The notes beneath the pieces are model-generated. The model ran no database searches and was not told the DNA's origin. It saw only the letters and a program-made list of their open reading frames with translations. Source: Kiloniellaceae bacterium (GTDB lineage Bacteria > Pseudomonadota > Alphaproteobacteria > Kiloniellales > J153). From it: DNA of 64,000 bases. Positions within the stretch are counted from its first letter, which is position 1, and each line of letters begins with the position of its first letter. The stretch is taken from assembly GCA_021776135.1 (NCBI GenBank), contig JAJFGL010000034.1, positions 1 through 64,000 on the forward strand, given 5' to 3'. Shown one piece after another: positions 41,733 through 51,571 of the stretch. The translations under genes and the position numbers were made by a program.

Positions 41733-42018
41733 CGTTTGGTCTGCATTGCGTCATGTGGACTCAGGCAAAATAATCGCAAGCTTGCAGAAGAAAAATACCG
41801 GCATATGCGCCCAAGACCCTAGACATGTGTAAACACTGGGGTTTTTCCGGTAAATGGATATGGTAAATGTTAAGGTAATTATTATTACCAATTGATTTAA
41901 GTTTTATTTATATGTAGTCTATTCAAGGGTTCAACGGATGAAGGCTTAGATTACACACGATGAATGCTTTGATTTTCTTTCGCGGCCGCCATGGCGGCCG
42001 GATCGCGGGATAGCGGAT
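41733..42018. other. AT-rich intergenic region at the island's right border
   Basis: Non-coding. From 41840 to 41930 it is very AT-rich, with GGTAAT-TATT-ATTACC (41874-41889 approximately) as a small inverted repeat. It may contain the promoter of the M23 peptidase gene; no clean -35/-10 pair is certain. Confidence 0.5.
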
Positions 42019-43131
42019 ATGCCCGCCGCGCGCGCCGCCCGGATCCCTGTGTTTCTGGATCGCGTTTTCGCCCCGCGTGAGATCTTCTTTTCCTGGGGCG
42101 ATCGCTTCCGCTACCTGCGCTTGAGCGCCCGGCTGCAGAAATTCGCGGCCGCCGCGGCGGCGGCGGCCGTCGCCTGGAGCCTGTTCGCCACCGCCGGGAA
42201 TTTCCTGGACCGGCGAAACCTGGCAATGCAGGAGAGCGAGATCGCCCGTCAGGCGCGTGCCAGCGCCGAACTCCAACGCGATCTGGGGCAGGCTTTCGAG
42301 AACCGGACTAAGATGACAAAGCAGCTCACGGCCGTGCGAACGGCGCTGGCGCGCGAAACCGCCAACCGCATGGCGTTGCGCGGCCAGGGCGACGCCCAAT
42401 CGCGGCGTATCCAGGGGCTGGAGGCGCGCTTGGCGCGCTTGCGGGAATCCGAGCAGGAGGTGATAGAGCGCTTGAGCGCGCAGGTCCGGGAAGGGGCGGC
42501 GGCGGTCGAAAAGACGATCGCCATGACCGGCCTGAATATCGATGACCTGCTTGCCGTCGGCGACAGCGGCCTGCAGCCGGCTCTCGGCCAAGGCGGCCCC
42601 TTCATTCCCGCTGAAAGTTTTAGCGCCGGCACCCGTGCAGGCAGCGAGCTCGCGGCCACGGTCTCGCGCTTGGAGGCGCAGCTCGACCGCTGGTCCGAGT
42701 TGCGCGAAGTTGTGCGCCGCCTGCCGCTGAGCGTGCCCCTCGATCAATTCCGCATCAGTTCCTCCTACGGTCAGCGCCGCGATCCCATGTCCGGGCGCAA
42801 GGCGCGCCACCTGGGAATCGACTTCGTGGCGCCGCCGCGCACCCCGATCCGCGCGACCGCGCCGGGAACCGTGGTCTTCGCCGGCGAAAACGGCCGCTAT
42901 GGCAAGATGGTGGAGATCGATCACGGTTACGGAATCGCGACCCGCTACGCGCATCTGCGCAAGGTATTGGTCCGGAAAGGACAAGAAGTCGGGCATCGCG
43001 GGAAAATCGGGCTCCTGGGCAGTTCGGGGCGCAGCACCGGTCCGCACCTCCACTACGAAATCCGCGTCAAAAACCAAAATCGTAACCCCATGAAATACAT
43101 CCTCGCGGGCAAATATCTTTTCAAGGACTAG
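42019..43131 (+). CDS. M23-family metallopeptidase with coiled-coil region
   Basis: 370 residues. An N-terminal membrane segment (about 42-60, AAAAAAAVAWSLFATAG) anchors it. A long coiled coil (about 65-185) is built of Glu/Arg/Ala heptads. The LytM domain (about 250-365) has the metal ligands His and Asp in RHLGIDFVAPP and HLHYE near the end (GPHLHYEIRV), plus GYGIATRYAHL. These enzymes cut peptidoglycan or activate amidases at septation; coiled-coil M23 proteins of alphaproteobacteria often act in cell division or envelope attachment. The first gene of ordinary chromosome right of the island. Confidence 0.92.
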   Translation: MPAARAARIPVFLDRVFAPREIFFSWGDRFRYLRLSARLQKFAAAAAAAAVAWSLFATAGNFLDRRNLAMQESEIARQARASAELQRDLGQAFENRTKMTKQLTAVRTALARETANRMALRGQGDAQSRRIQGLEARLARLRESEQEVIERLSAQVREGAAAVEKTIAMTGLNIDDLLAVGDSGLQPALGQGGPFIPAESFSAGTRAGSELAATVSRLEAQLDRWSELREVVRRLPLSVPLDQFRISSSYGQRRDPMSGRKARHLGIDFVAPPRTPIRATAPGTVVFAGENGRYGKMVEIDHGYGIATRYAHLRKVLVRKGQEVGHRGKIGLLGSSGRSTGPHLHYEIRVKNQNRNPMKYILAGKYLFKD

Positions 43132-43157
43132 GGGGAAGGGGGTATTAGGGTCGGGAC

Positions 43158-43793
43158 ATGTCAGGCAGATCGCAAGACGGCCATCACGCCGTGCCCTTGG
43201 CGGCGGCCGCCGAGCGTCTGGGCTTGAGCAGCGACGCGCTGCGTATGCGCATCCGGCGCGGAAAAGCCAAGGGCTTCAAGCGCGGCCGGCAGGTTTACGT
43301 CTGGCTCCAGGAAGAGGTCCCCGAAACCCCCGCGGCCGCCCCGGCGCGGCCCAAGGCCGCAAGCCCGGCCTCCCCGCCCCCACCGCGCGGATGCCGGCCG
43401 GAAGTGGTGGCGATACAACAGCAAGAGATCGCGCGCTTGATCCGAGAGACGGAGCGCCTGAACGCCCGCCTGGACCGGCATCTCGACGAAGCGCGGGATC
43501 TGCGCCTCATGCTGCAAAGAGAACAGATTCTTCGCCAGCAGGAACAATCCCTGCGCCAGGACGTTCAAAAGCTGCTGGACCGCCTGCTGGCCTATCCGGA
43601 GATCTTGGGCCCGCGCCTGGCGGCGGCCCGGCCCGGGACCGCGCCGCCACAAACGCAAACGCCGGCATCGCCGCAAGCGGCCCCGCGTGGCGAGACGCTG
43701 TCCCTGGACGAGATGCTCAAGGAAATCGGGCAGTCCCTGCGCGACTTGGAGACCCGCGATCCGGCGGCGCCTGGAAGGCCGCCGGAGGGATAA
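43158..43793 (+). CDS. helix-turn-helix/coiled-coil protein of unknown role
   Basis: 211 residues. Residues 10-50 (AVPLAAAAERLGLSSDALRMRIRRGKAKGFKRGRQVYVWL) look like a short MerR/excisionase-type DNA-binding helix-turn-helix. A Pro/Ala linker follows, then a coiled coil (about 75-150) rich in Glu, Arg, Leu and Gln. The C-terminus has LSLDEMLKEIGQSLRDLE. No membrane segment. It starts 26 bases after the M23 gene, so they may be co-transcribed. Possibly a nucleoid- or plasmid-associated regulator; this is only inference. Confidence 0.7.
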   Translation: MSGRSQDGHHAVPLAAAAERLGLSSDALRMRIRRGKAKGFKRGRQVYVWLQEEVPETPAAAPARPKAASPASPPPPRGCRPEVVAIQQQEIARLIRETERLNARLDRHLDEARDLRLMLQREQILRQQEQSLRQDVQKLLDRLLAYPEILGPRLAAARPGTAPPQTQTPASPQAAPRGETLSLDEMLKEIGQSLRDLETRDPAAPGRPPEG

Positions 43794-43956
43794 GGCAAAC
43801 GCTCCTTGGCATTAGGCCGCGCGCCGAACTCTTTTCCCCATTTTAAGGCAAATAGGGTAACGTCTGCTTACGGCGCGGCCCCGCCACGCTTGTAACAGGC
43901 GAATGAAAATCCGCGGGGGTTGAGCGCCCGAGTCGTATTCTACGGGGCGGATTACC

Positions 43957-46900
43957 ATGACGTCTAAGGCTGAACAGAAAAAAGCGGACCTAATCGACAA
44001 GGTCGCCGGGCGCGCGCTTGAACGGCTCGACCGGGCGGGCGCTGCCAACGTGGAGCGTTTTATCCGGCAATTCTACGCCCATGTTCCGCCCGACGATATC
44101 TTGAACGAAGATCCGGACAATCTTTACGGCGCCGCGCTCTCGCTCTGGGACCTCGGTCAAGCCCGCGAACCCGGAACCGCCAAGGTCAGGGTTTACAACC
44201 CCCGCGACGGGGAGCAGGCGTGGCGATCCTCGCACACCATTGTCGAGATCGTTAACGACGACATGCCCTTCCTGGTCGATTCGGTCACTTCCGAACTCGC
44301 CAGGCTCGGGGTCGAGGTCTATCTGGCCATACACCCGATCCTGCGGGTCACGCGCCAGCCAGACGGCGCGCTAAGCGAGCTCTCCGATCCCGAGACCGCC
44401 GGCGATAAGGTGCCGCGCGAATCCTTCATGCAGGTTCAGATCGGCGAACAACCGGCCGAGCGCCTGACGGAAATCCGCGGCCGTCTCGACGTGGTGCTGA
44501 GCGACGTGCGCGCCGCGGTCGAGGATTGGCGCGATATGGGGGCCCGCTTGCGCGAAACCCTCGAAGAATTGCAATCCTCGCCGCCGCCCTTGCCCGTTGA
44601 GGAGATCGAGGAAGGCATCGCCTTCCTGCAATGGATGGGCGACGACCATTTTACTTTTCTCGGTTACCGCCAGTACAGCTTCGAGGGCGAGGGCGCCGCC
44701 GCGCGCGCGCGTGTGGTGCCCGAAGACGGTCTAGGCGTCCTGCGCGACGAACAGGTGCCGGTCTTCGACGGTTTGCGGAACCTGGGCGCCTTGCCGGCGG
44801 AGGTCCGCGATTTCGTGACCCAACCGGTCTTGCTTCGCTGCACCAAGGCCAATAGGCGCGCCACCGTCCACCGTCCCGTGCATATGGACACCGTGGCCGT
44901 CAAGTGCTTCGACAAACAAGGCCGGGTAACCGGCGAACGCCTGTTCATCGGGCTGTTCACCTCGGTCGCCTATTCGCGCTCGCCGCGCGGCATCCCGCTG
45001 TTACGGCAAAAGATCGACCGGGTCGCGGCGAGCGCCAGCTTCACGCCGAATAGCCACGATGGCAAGGCCTTGATGCATATCCTGGAGACCTTCCCGCGCG
45101 ATGAGCTGTTCCAAATAGACGCGGATGAATTGTTCAACGTGGCCATGGGTATACTGCATTTGCAGGAACGCCAGCGCATCGCGCTGTTCGTGCGCCACGA
45201 CCCCTTCGAGAGGTTCGTGTCCTGCCTCATGTACGTGCCGCGCGACCGTTACGACTCCGCCCTTCGTATGCGCCTGCAAGATATCTTGGCCACGGCTTAC
45301 GACGGCACCGTGGCGGCCTTCACCACGCACTTGACGGACGACGTGCTGGCCCGGATACACGTCATCCTCAAGACCACGCGCGGCGAGGTGCCGGCCGTCG
45401 ATCTCGCCGCTCTCGAAGCCAAGCTTATCGAGGCCGGGCGATCCTGGTCCGACCGCTTGCGCCAAGCTTTGATCGAGGACCGGGGCGAGGAACAGGGCCT
45501 GCGTTTGCTGCGCCGCTATGCGCAGGCCTTTCCATCCAACTATCTCGGAATCTTCGACGAACGGACCGCGGTCTTCGACATCGAGCGGATCGAAGAAGCG
45601 CTGAACAGCGGCGATCTGGCGACAAATCTGTACCGGCCGGACGATGCCGGGGAAGACGATATCCGATTCAAGGTTTACGTCACCGGCGCGCCGGTTCCCT
45701 TGTCGGATATTTTGCCCATGCTTGAAAACATGGGCTTGAAAGTCATCAGCGAGATTCCCTACGACGTGCGGCCCGCCGGCGCGAAACAGCCGGTCTGGAT
45801 GCACGATTTCGCCATGCGCATAAACCATGGCGCGGCCATCGATATCGCCAAGGTCAGGGATGCTTTCCACGACGCCTTCGCCAAGATTTGGCGCGGCGAA
45901 TTGGAAAGCGACGGCTTCAACAGATTGGTCCTGCACGCGGGCTTGCACGCGCGCGAGGTTTTGGTTCTGCGCGCCTACTCGAAATACCTGCTTCAGGCGA
46001 GTATCCCATTCAGCCAGGCCTACATGGAACAAACTCTGTCGCAAAATCCGCTCATCGCTCGGCGCTTGGTGGACTTGTTCCTGGCGCGCTTCGCGGCGGC
46101 GGAGACCGCGGTCAAGGCCGCCAAGCCGGCTAAAATCGCCGAAGAGATATTATCCGCCCTCGAAGACGTTAGTAACCTCGACGACGACCGGATCGTCCGG
46201 CGGTTTCTTAATTGTATTGAATCGACCCTGCGCACCAACTTCGCGCAGACAGGCGCCGATGGGCGGCCCAAGCCGTACCTTTCCTTGAAATTGGATTCGA
46301 AAAAACTGGAGGAACTGCCCGCACCCCGGCCGTTCCGGGAAATTTTCGTCTACAGCCCCCGCATCGAAGGCGTGCACCTTCGTTTCGGCATGGTCGCGCG
46401 CGGGGGCTTGCGCTGGTCGGACCGGCGCGAGGATTTCCGCACCGAGATTCTGGGCCTGGTCAAGGCGCAGCAGGTCAAGAACGCGGTCATCATTCCGGTC
46501 GGGTCGAAAGGCGGTTTCGTGCTCAAGCGCCCGCCGGCGCCCGAGGCGGGGCGCGAGGCGCTGCAGGAGGAAGGCATCGCGTGCTATAAGATGTTCATCG
46601 CCGGCCTTCTCGACATCACCGACAATCTGGTTTCGGGCGAGCTGACGCCGCCGGCCGATGTCGTGCGCCGCGACGGCGACGATCCTTATCTCGTGGTTGC
46701 CGCCGATAAGGGAACCGCGACGTTTTCGGATATCGCGAACGGGGTATCGGCCGACTACGGCTTTTGGCTGGACGATGCCTTCGCCTCCGGCGGCTCGGCC
46801 GGTTACGACCACAAGAAGATGGCGATCACCGCGCGCGGCGCCTGGGAATGCGTGAAGCATCACTTCCGCGAAATCGGCAAGGATATTCAAAACCAGGACT

Positions 46901-48801
46901 TCACGGTCATGGGTGTCGGCGATATGTCGGGCGACGTTTTCGGCAACGGTATGCTGCTGTCCAAGCACATCGCCCTAACCGGCGCCTTCAATCACCTGCA
47001 TATTTTTATCGATCCGGACCCGGATCCGGCCAGCTCTTGGGCCGAGCGCAAGCGGCTCTTCGACTTGCCGCGATCGTCTTGGAGCGACTACGACGCCAAG
47101 CTGATTTCCAAGGGCGGGGGCATATTCGAACGCAAGGCCAAATCGATTCCCGTCTCGGCCGAAATGAAGAAGTGCTTCGGACTCGACAAGCCCAAAGTCA
47201 CGCCTAACGAACTCCTGAAGGCCATGCTGACAAGCGACATCGAGCTCTTGTGGTTCGGCGGCATCGGCACCTACGTCAAGTCGAGCCAGGAAACCGACCT
47301 GGACGCCGGCGACCGGGCCAACAACGCCATTCGTATCTCCGGGCGGGATCTGAAGGCCAAGGTCGTGGGCGAGGGCGCCAACCTGGGCATGACGCAAAGA
47401 GGCCGGATCGAATTCGCCCTCTCGGGCGGCCGCCTCAATACCGATTCCATCGATAATTCCGCCGGGGTCGATTGTTCGGACCACGAGGTCAATATCAAGA
47501 TCCTGTTGGGCGATGCGGTCGCGGCGGGCGACATGACCCGCGAACAACGCGACGAACTTCTGGTCGAGATGACCGATGAGGTCGCCGAGCTGGTCTTGCG
47601 CGACAACTATTTGCAAAGCGGATCCATCTCAATCACCTCCAGCCTTGGGGCGCATCTTCTGGACCGCCTGGCGCGTTTTATGCACGCGCTGGAACGGGCC
47701 GGGCATCTGGACCGGGCCATAGAATTCCTGCCCGACGATGAGGTTATTCTCGAACGCCAGGCCGCCGGCATCGGTTTGTCGCGGCCCGAGCTCGCGGTCG
47801 CCTTGTCCTACGCCAAGATCACGCTTTACGACGACTTGCTGTCGTCCGATTTGCCCGACGATCCATATATGGCGCAGGATCTCGTGAACTATTTCCCGAC
47901 GCCCTTACGCGACCGCTTCAAGGACCGGATCGCTAAGCATCGCCTGCGCCGGGAAATCGTGGCGAGCGTGGTGACCAACGATATCGTCAACCGGGCCGGC
48001 ATCACCTTTGTCCACGAGGTCAAGGAAAAATCGGGCATGAGTGCCGCCGATGTCGCGCGCGCCTATACCATCAGCCGCGAGATATTCGGCGTACGGGCGC
48101 TCTATGCGCAGATCGAGGCGTTGGACAACCAGGTGCCCGCCGCGGTCCAGACGGCCATGTTGACCGAATGCGGACGCCTGATCGAACGGGGCACGGTCTG
48201 GTTCCTGCGCCAGGCGGCTTTTCCGCTGGACATCGCGGGCGAGGTCTCGCGTTACGCCCAGGAGATCGCCGGCATTGCCTCCAACCTGCATGATTTATTG
48301 CAGGACTCGGATCGCGGCATCCTGGCGGAACGGGTGACGAAGCTGACCGCGTCGGGGGTGCCGGATATCTTGGCGCAGAGCATCGCCAGATTGCCGCTGT
48401 TGTATGCCGGTTGCGATATTGTGCGTATCGCGCGCGGCGGTTCCCTGGCCGGTCTCGATGTCGGCAGGTCTTATTTCTCCATCGGCGCCCGCTTCGGTTT
48501 CGATTGGCTGCGCGGCGCGGCCGGGCGCCTGCCCAGCGATAGCGTTTGGGACAAGCTGGCGGTGACCGCCATCGTCGACGACCTTTATGGGCATCAAGGC
48601 GAACTAACCTCGCGGGTCGTCAACGGCAGTTCCAAGAAGCTGGATTCGCCGGAAGAGATCATCGAGATTTGGGCCGCCGGGCGCCGCCCCCTGGTGACCC
48701 GGACCGAACAGTTGTTGGGCGAGCTGCAGGCCGTGGGAACGCCCGACCTCGCCATGCTCGCGGTCGCGAACCGGCAAATGCGCGCCATGGTCGAAAGCTA
48801 G
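43957..48801 (+). CDS. NAD-specific glutamate dehydrogenase, large (about 180 kDa) type
   Basis: 1614 residues, the size of the L-180 GDH group. The N-terminal half contains ACT-like regulatory segments (HTIVEIVNDDMPFLVDSVTSEL near 92-113). The catalytic part runs from about 730 to 1220, with HLRFGMVARGGLRWSDRREDF (about 807-827), VIIPVGSKGGFVLKRP (about 845-860), DLVVAADKGTATFSDIANG-like, and GVGDMSGDVFGNGMLLS. It oxidises glutamate to 2-oxoglutarate and ammonia with NAD+. The long C-terminal region is part of this family and has regulatory functions. It ends seven bases before the convergent YbjQ gene; a palindrome TAGAGCGCTCTA covers the junction. Confidence 0.96.
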   Translation: MTSKAEQKKADLIDKVAGRALERLDRAGAANVERFIRQFYAHVPPDDILNEDPDNLYGAALSLWDLGQAREPGTAKVRVYNPRDGEQAWRSSHTIVEIVNDDMPFLVDSVTSELARLGVEVYLAIHPILRVTRQPDGALSELSDPETAGDKVPRESFMQVQIGEQPAERLTEIRGRLDVVLSDVRAAVEDWRDMGARLRETLEELQSSPPPLPVEEIEEGIAFLQWMGDDHFTFLGYRQYSFEGEGAAARARVVPEDGLGVLRDEQVPVFDGLRNLGALPAEVRDFVTQPVLLRCTKANRRATVHRPVHMDTVAVKCFDKQGRVTGERLFIGLFTSVAYSRSPRGIPLLRQKIDRVAASASFTPNSHDGKALMHILETFPRDELFQIDADELFNVAMGILHLQERQRIALFVRHDPFERFVSCLMYVPRDRYDSALRMRLQDILATAYDGTVAAFTTHLTDDVLARIHVILKTTRGEVPAVDLAALEAKLIEAGRSWSDRLRQALIEDRGEEQGLRLLRRYAQAFPSNYLGIFDERTAVFDIERIEEALNSGDLATNLYRPDDAGEDDIRFKVYVTGAPVPLSDILPMLENMGLKVISEIPYDVRPAGAKQPVWMHDFAMRINHGAAIDIAKVRDAFHDAFAKIWRGELESDGFNRLVLHAGLHAREVLVLRAYSKYLLQASIPFSQAYMEQTLSQNPLIARRLVDLFLARFAAAETAVKAAKPAKIAEEILSALEDVSNLDDDRIVRRFLNCIESTLRTNFAQTGADGRPKPYLSLKLDSKKLEELPAPRPFREIFVYSPRIEGVHLRFGMVARGGLRWSDRREDFRTEILGLVKAQQVKNAVIIPVGSKGGFVLKRPPAPEAGREALQEEGIACYKMFIAGLLDITDNLVSGELTPPADVVRRDGDDPYLVVAADKGTATFSDIANGVSADYGFWLDDAFASGGSAGYDHKKMAITARGAWECVKHHFREIGKDIQNQDFTVMGVGDMSGDVFGNGMLLSKHIALTGAFNHLHIFIDPDPDPASSWAERKRLFDLPRSSWSDYDAKLISKGGGIFERKAKSIPVSAEMKKCFGLDKPKVTPNELLKAMLTSDIELLWFGGIGTYVKSSQETDLDAGDRANNAIRISGRDLKAKVVGEGANLGMTQRGRIEFALSGGRLNTDSIDNSAGVDCSDHEVNIKILLGDAVAAGDMTREQRDELLVEMTDEVAELVLRDNYLQSGSISITSSLGAHLLDRLARFMHALERAGHLDRAIEFLPDDEVILERQAAGIGLSRPELAVALSYAKITLYDDLLSSDLPDDPYMAQDLVNYFPTPLRDRFKDRIAKHRLRREIVASVVTNDIVNRAGITFVHEVKEKSGMSAADVARAYTISREIFGVRALYAQIEALDNQVPAAVQTAMLTECGRLIERGTVWFLRQAAFPLDIAGEVSRYAQEIAGIASNLHDLLQDSDRGILAERVTKLTASGVPDILAQSIARLPLLYAGCDIVRIARGGSLAGLDVGRSYFSIGARFGFDWLRGAAGRLPSDSVWDKLAVTAIVDDLYGHQGELTSRVVNGSSKKLDSPEEIIEIWAAGRRPLVTRTEQLLGELQAVGTPDLAMLAVANRQMRAMVES

Positions 48802-48807
48802 AGCGCT

Positions 48808-49122
48808 CTAAGCGAGTTTGACCGCGGTGCCGCTGGCGCTGACCATGAGCATGGAATCGCCGACCGTTTCGTAGTCCAGATCGACCGCCAAGATGGCGTT
48901 CGCGCCCAGATTCCGGGCCTGCTCCACCATGTCTTGCACGGCCGCTTCCTTGGCGCCCTTCAGGGCTTTTTCATAGCCCCCGGCGCGCCCGCCGACGATG
49001 TCGCGCACCCGGGCGAACAAATCGCGGAATATATTGGCGCCGACAATGGCGTCGCCGCTGACGATGCCCAGATATTCCGTGGCCGGCCGCCCGGCGACCT
49101 CGTTCGTGGTCACGACTAGCAT
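48808..49122 (-). CDS. YbjQ-type heavy-metal-binding domain protein
   Basis: 104 residues, the full family length: [41 protein letters not shown], then [29 protein letters not shown] and [14 protein letters not shown] pentamer-forming alpha/beta fold is known for the family, but no metal-binding residues are conserved and the function is unknown. ATG 49122 follows a GGGAAA site. Confidence 0.9.
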   Translation of the reverse strand: MLVVTTNEVAGRPATEYLGIVSGDAIVGANIFRDLFARVRDIVGGRAGGYEKALKGAKEAAVQDMVEQARNLGANAILAVDLDYETVGDSMLMVSASGTAVKLA

Positions 49123-49547
49123 GATTTCCCCTTTTGCTTTCCAAGGTTGCCGCAGTGTCCATGGGAAGTTAACTCATTCACCACGCCACACGGAAGTAGG
49201 TCATTTAGCCCTAATATAGATAGGTAAAAATGTCCTAATTTTGATGTAATAGGGCAAAATAACCTATTTTAGCTAGAATTACTTATATTCTTAAAGAAGA
49301 AAAATGATTAAATTATCTATTAGGTGCGATTATCATTGCTTTTTATTTGAGAAACACGTACTGTCCTGGAATTGGAATCGCACGCCCGGCAGGCACATCA
49401 TCCACCATTTCGCCGCCGTAGTGGGGAAGCTAAAGAATTCGCCGGCCAAGACATAAGGATACGGTCTGATTCGCCTCTCACCGTATTCGTCTTGGCCGGC
49501 GGCTTTGAAGCTTAGAAGGTTTTTTAGCGGGATCGATGGAGGACAAC
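49123..49547. other. AT-rich intergenic region
   Basis: 425 bases without a gene. From about 49200 to 49350 GC content is very low, with GCCCTAATA (49208-49216) and TAATAGGGC (49247-49255) as a near-perfect inverted repeat and CCTAATTTTGATG between. The remainder is ordinary composition. It may hold divergent promoters for the YbjQ gene and the small membrane protein gene at 49548. No structured RNA is identifiable. Confidence 0.6.
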
Positions 49548-49856
49548 ATGGCCGATATTACGCTCACGCCAACCGCCTTCGCTAAGCAGGCCCTGGAGAC
49601 CGCCAGTTCCGGCACAATTCCCGCCACCGTCGGCGCCATGGGCGCCGGTCTCGGGCTCGTCGCTCTGGCGCCCTTTCTGGCCCCGGCCAGCTTGCCCATG
49701 AGCGTGCTGGGAATAGTCTTGGCCCGGCGCGAGCGGAACTGGCTGGCCATGTCCCTGGGGGCCTTGGGCATCGCCGTGGCCTTGTCGATCCTTCTGCGCT
49801 CCGGCGAATTTTGGGCTGTCTTCGCGACGGTATTAGCCAGTTTGAAACCTATTTAA
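49548..49856 (+). CDS. small hydrophobic membrane protein
   Basis: 102 residues from ATG 49548; the earlier ATG at 49536 forms part of its GGAGG site. Three hydrophobic segments: about 25-45 (VGAMGAGLGLVALAPFLAPA), 45-60 and 65-95. A short polar N-terminus (ADITLTPTAFAKQALETASS). No family assigned. It stands alone between the AT-rich region and the MFS gene. Confidence 0.6.
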   Translation: MADITLTPTAFAKQALETASSGTIPATVGAMGAGLGLVALAPFLAPASLPMSVLGIVLARRERNWLAMSLGALGIAVALSILLRSGEFWAVFATVLASLKPI

Positions 49857-49918
49857 AACCGGGCGGGGCGCACTTCCCCGCTGTTCATGGCCTTGGGAAC
49901 GTGCCATGACCGGGCTTC

Positions 49919-51211
49919 ATGAATCTTGCCCCGGATATTTCAGAATCCCCGCTCAGGGTGGGCCGCCGCGCGGTTCTTAGCTGGTGCTTCTACGATTGGG
50001 CCAACTCGCCTTATCCGACCGTTGTCGTCACCTTTGTCATCGCCGCCTATTTCACCACCGCGCTAAGCGCCGACCCTGAGACGGGCACGGCCTTGTGGGG
50101 CGCCGCCTTGTCGATTTCCGGCTTGGCGGTGGCCTTGACCGCGCCGGTTTTGGGCGCCGTCGCCGACCAGGCCGGCCGGCGCAAGCCTTGGATCGCCGGC
50201 TTCGCCGCGATTACGGCGCTCAGCGCCATGGGTTTTTGGTGGGTCAAGCCGGACCCTAGCTACGCCATGCTGGCGCTCATCCTGGTCGTCCTGGGTAATA
50301 GCGCCTTTGAATTGGGGCAGGTTTTCTATAACGCCATGCTGCCGGAGATCGCCGCGCGGGCGCGCCTGGGCCGAATCTCCGGTTGGGCCTGGGGCCTGGG
50401 CTATGCGGGCGGCCTGGCCTGCTTGGTGCTCGTCCTGGTCTTGTTCGTCAATGAAGACGGCGCCCTCGTCCCCCTGGACCGGAACTCGGCCGAGCATGTG
50501 CGTATCGCGGGGCCTTTTGTTGGCTTGTGGTTCGTGCTTTTCGCTCTGCCCCTGTTTCTATATACGCCCGATGCCGCGCCCCGGCGTATCGCCCCTGGCC
50601 GCGCCATAACGGCGGGCCTGGGAAGCCTCTGGGCCACCTTGCGGTCCTTGCCCAGGCAACAAGGATCAATCGGCCGCTTCCTTCTCGCCCGCATGATCTA
50701 TACGGACGGCTTGAACACCTTGTTCGCCTTCGGCGGGGTTTACGCCGCCGGAACCTTCGCCATGAGCTTTCAGGATATTCTCCTCTTTGGCATTTTGCTC
50801 AATGTGGCGGCGGGCCTGGGCGCGGTTGTGTTTTCCTGGGCCGACGACAGGATCGGGGCCAAGCGCACCATCGTCATTTCGCTTAGCGGCCTGATCGGCG
50901 CCGGGACCGCGATCCTGACGGTTGAATCCCAGACCGCCTTCACGGTTCTGGGCTGCATTATCGGCGTGTTCATCGGTCCGGCCCAGTCCGCCAGCCGCTC
51001 CATGATGGCGCGCCTGGCCCCGGCCCAGTCGCGCGCCGAACTATTCGGTTTGTATGCCCTGTCCGGCAAGGCGACCGCCTTCGCCGGCCCGGCCCTGGTC
51101 GCCTCGATCACCCTCCTGGCCGGCAGCCAAAGGGTCGGCATGGCCGTCATCCCGGTGTTTTTCGTGGTTGGGCTTATCTTGCTCTTGCCCCTGCGCGAGC
51201 CGGCTTCCTAG
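49919..51211 (+). CDS. UMF1/Atg22-type MFS transporter
   Basis: 430 residues with 11-12 membrane helices. The N-terminal signature SWCFYDWANSPYPTVVVTFV is diagnostic for UMF1/Atg22-like members; PVLGAVADQAGRRKPW is the loop between helices 2 and 3, and the second half repeats this as FSWADDRIGAKRTI. SASRSMMARLAPAQSRAELFGLYALSGKATAFAGP is also conserved. The family is thought to export amino acids or metabolites; the bacterial substrate is unknown. Confidence 0.92.
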   Translation: MNLAPDISESPLRVGRRAVLSWCFYDWANSPYPTVVVTFVIAAYFTTALSADPETGTALWGAALSISGLAVALTAPVLGAVADQAGRRKPWIAGFAAITALSAMGFWWVKPDPSYAMLALILVVLGNSAFELGQVFYNAMLPEIAARARLGRISGWAWGLGYAGGLACLVLVLVLFVNEDGALVPLDRNSAEHVRIAGPFVGLWFVLFALPLFLYTPDAAPRRIAPGRAITAGLGSLWATLRSLPRQQGSIGRFLLARMIYTDGLNTLFAFGGVYAAGTFAMSFQDILLFGILLNVAAGLGAVVFSWADDRIGAKRTIVISLSGLIGAGTAILTVESQTAFTVLGCIIGVFIGPAQSASRSMMARLAPAQSRAELFGLYALSGKATAFAGPALVASITLLAGSQRVGMAVIPVFFVVGLILLLPLREPAS

Positions 51212-51446
51212 TCAAACCGCGCCCCAAGCGCTTGAGGCCGCGGCCAAAGAGACGAAAGGCAGTGTGAAAGGCCAAGGCCCGTTCCTTATGGGCGCGCTCG
51301 TGCGCGGCCGCCATGATCTGCGGGTTCAGGATCCTAGAAACCTGTCCTGCGTTAAGCGCCGGCTGGAATGGCCCCGAAACCGACCAGGGTTCCGCCTTGC
51401 CTAGATGGCGCAGGCGCTTCAGTTCGTTCAGGTTCTTGAATTCCAT
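51174..51446 (-). CDS. small basic hypothetical protein divergent from a LysR gene
   Basis: 90 residues from ATG 51446; GAGGGA lies upstream. It reads MEFKNLNELKRLRHLGKAE, then QVSRILNPQIMAAAHERAHKERALAFHTAF and a basic end (GRGLKRLGRGLTRKPARAG). The central helix AAAHERAHKERALAFHTAFRLFG faintly resembles DUF1127-like short proteins of alphaproteobacteria. It overlaps the end of the MFS gene and shares a promoter region with the LysR regulator, so it may be its target. Confidence 0.55.
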   Translation of the reverse strand: MEFKNLNELKRLRHLGKAEPWSVSGPFQPALNAGQVSRILNPQIMAAAHERAHKERALAFHTAFRLFGRGLKRLGRGLTRKPARAGARAR

Positions 51447-51506
51447 GACCTCAATTCCCTCAAAATGTTTGCGTGTCCTTGATTGAGAAAACATGGGTCT
51501 TTTCAT

Positions 51507-51520
51507 TATTATTGATAATA
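51507..51520. promoter_or_regulatory. palindromic LysR-type operator candidate
   Basis: TATTAT-TG-ATAATA is a perfect palindrome midway between the divergent starts at 51446 and 51572. A TATAAT -10-like element lies at 51534-51539, with ATG 51572 downstream. LysR-type regulators usually bind such interrupted AT dyads between themselves and a divergent target. Confidence 0.5.
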
Positions 51521-51571
51521 TACGTTTTAATCCTATAATATGTGCCAAATGGGCATCAATTAGGATACGCC

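Noticed and set aside
48800-48811. TAGAGCGCTCTA palindrome as a terminator
   Set aside because: It spans the two convergent stop codons but is only 12 bases with no loop or T-run; it may be a coincidence of the junction.
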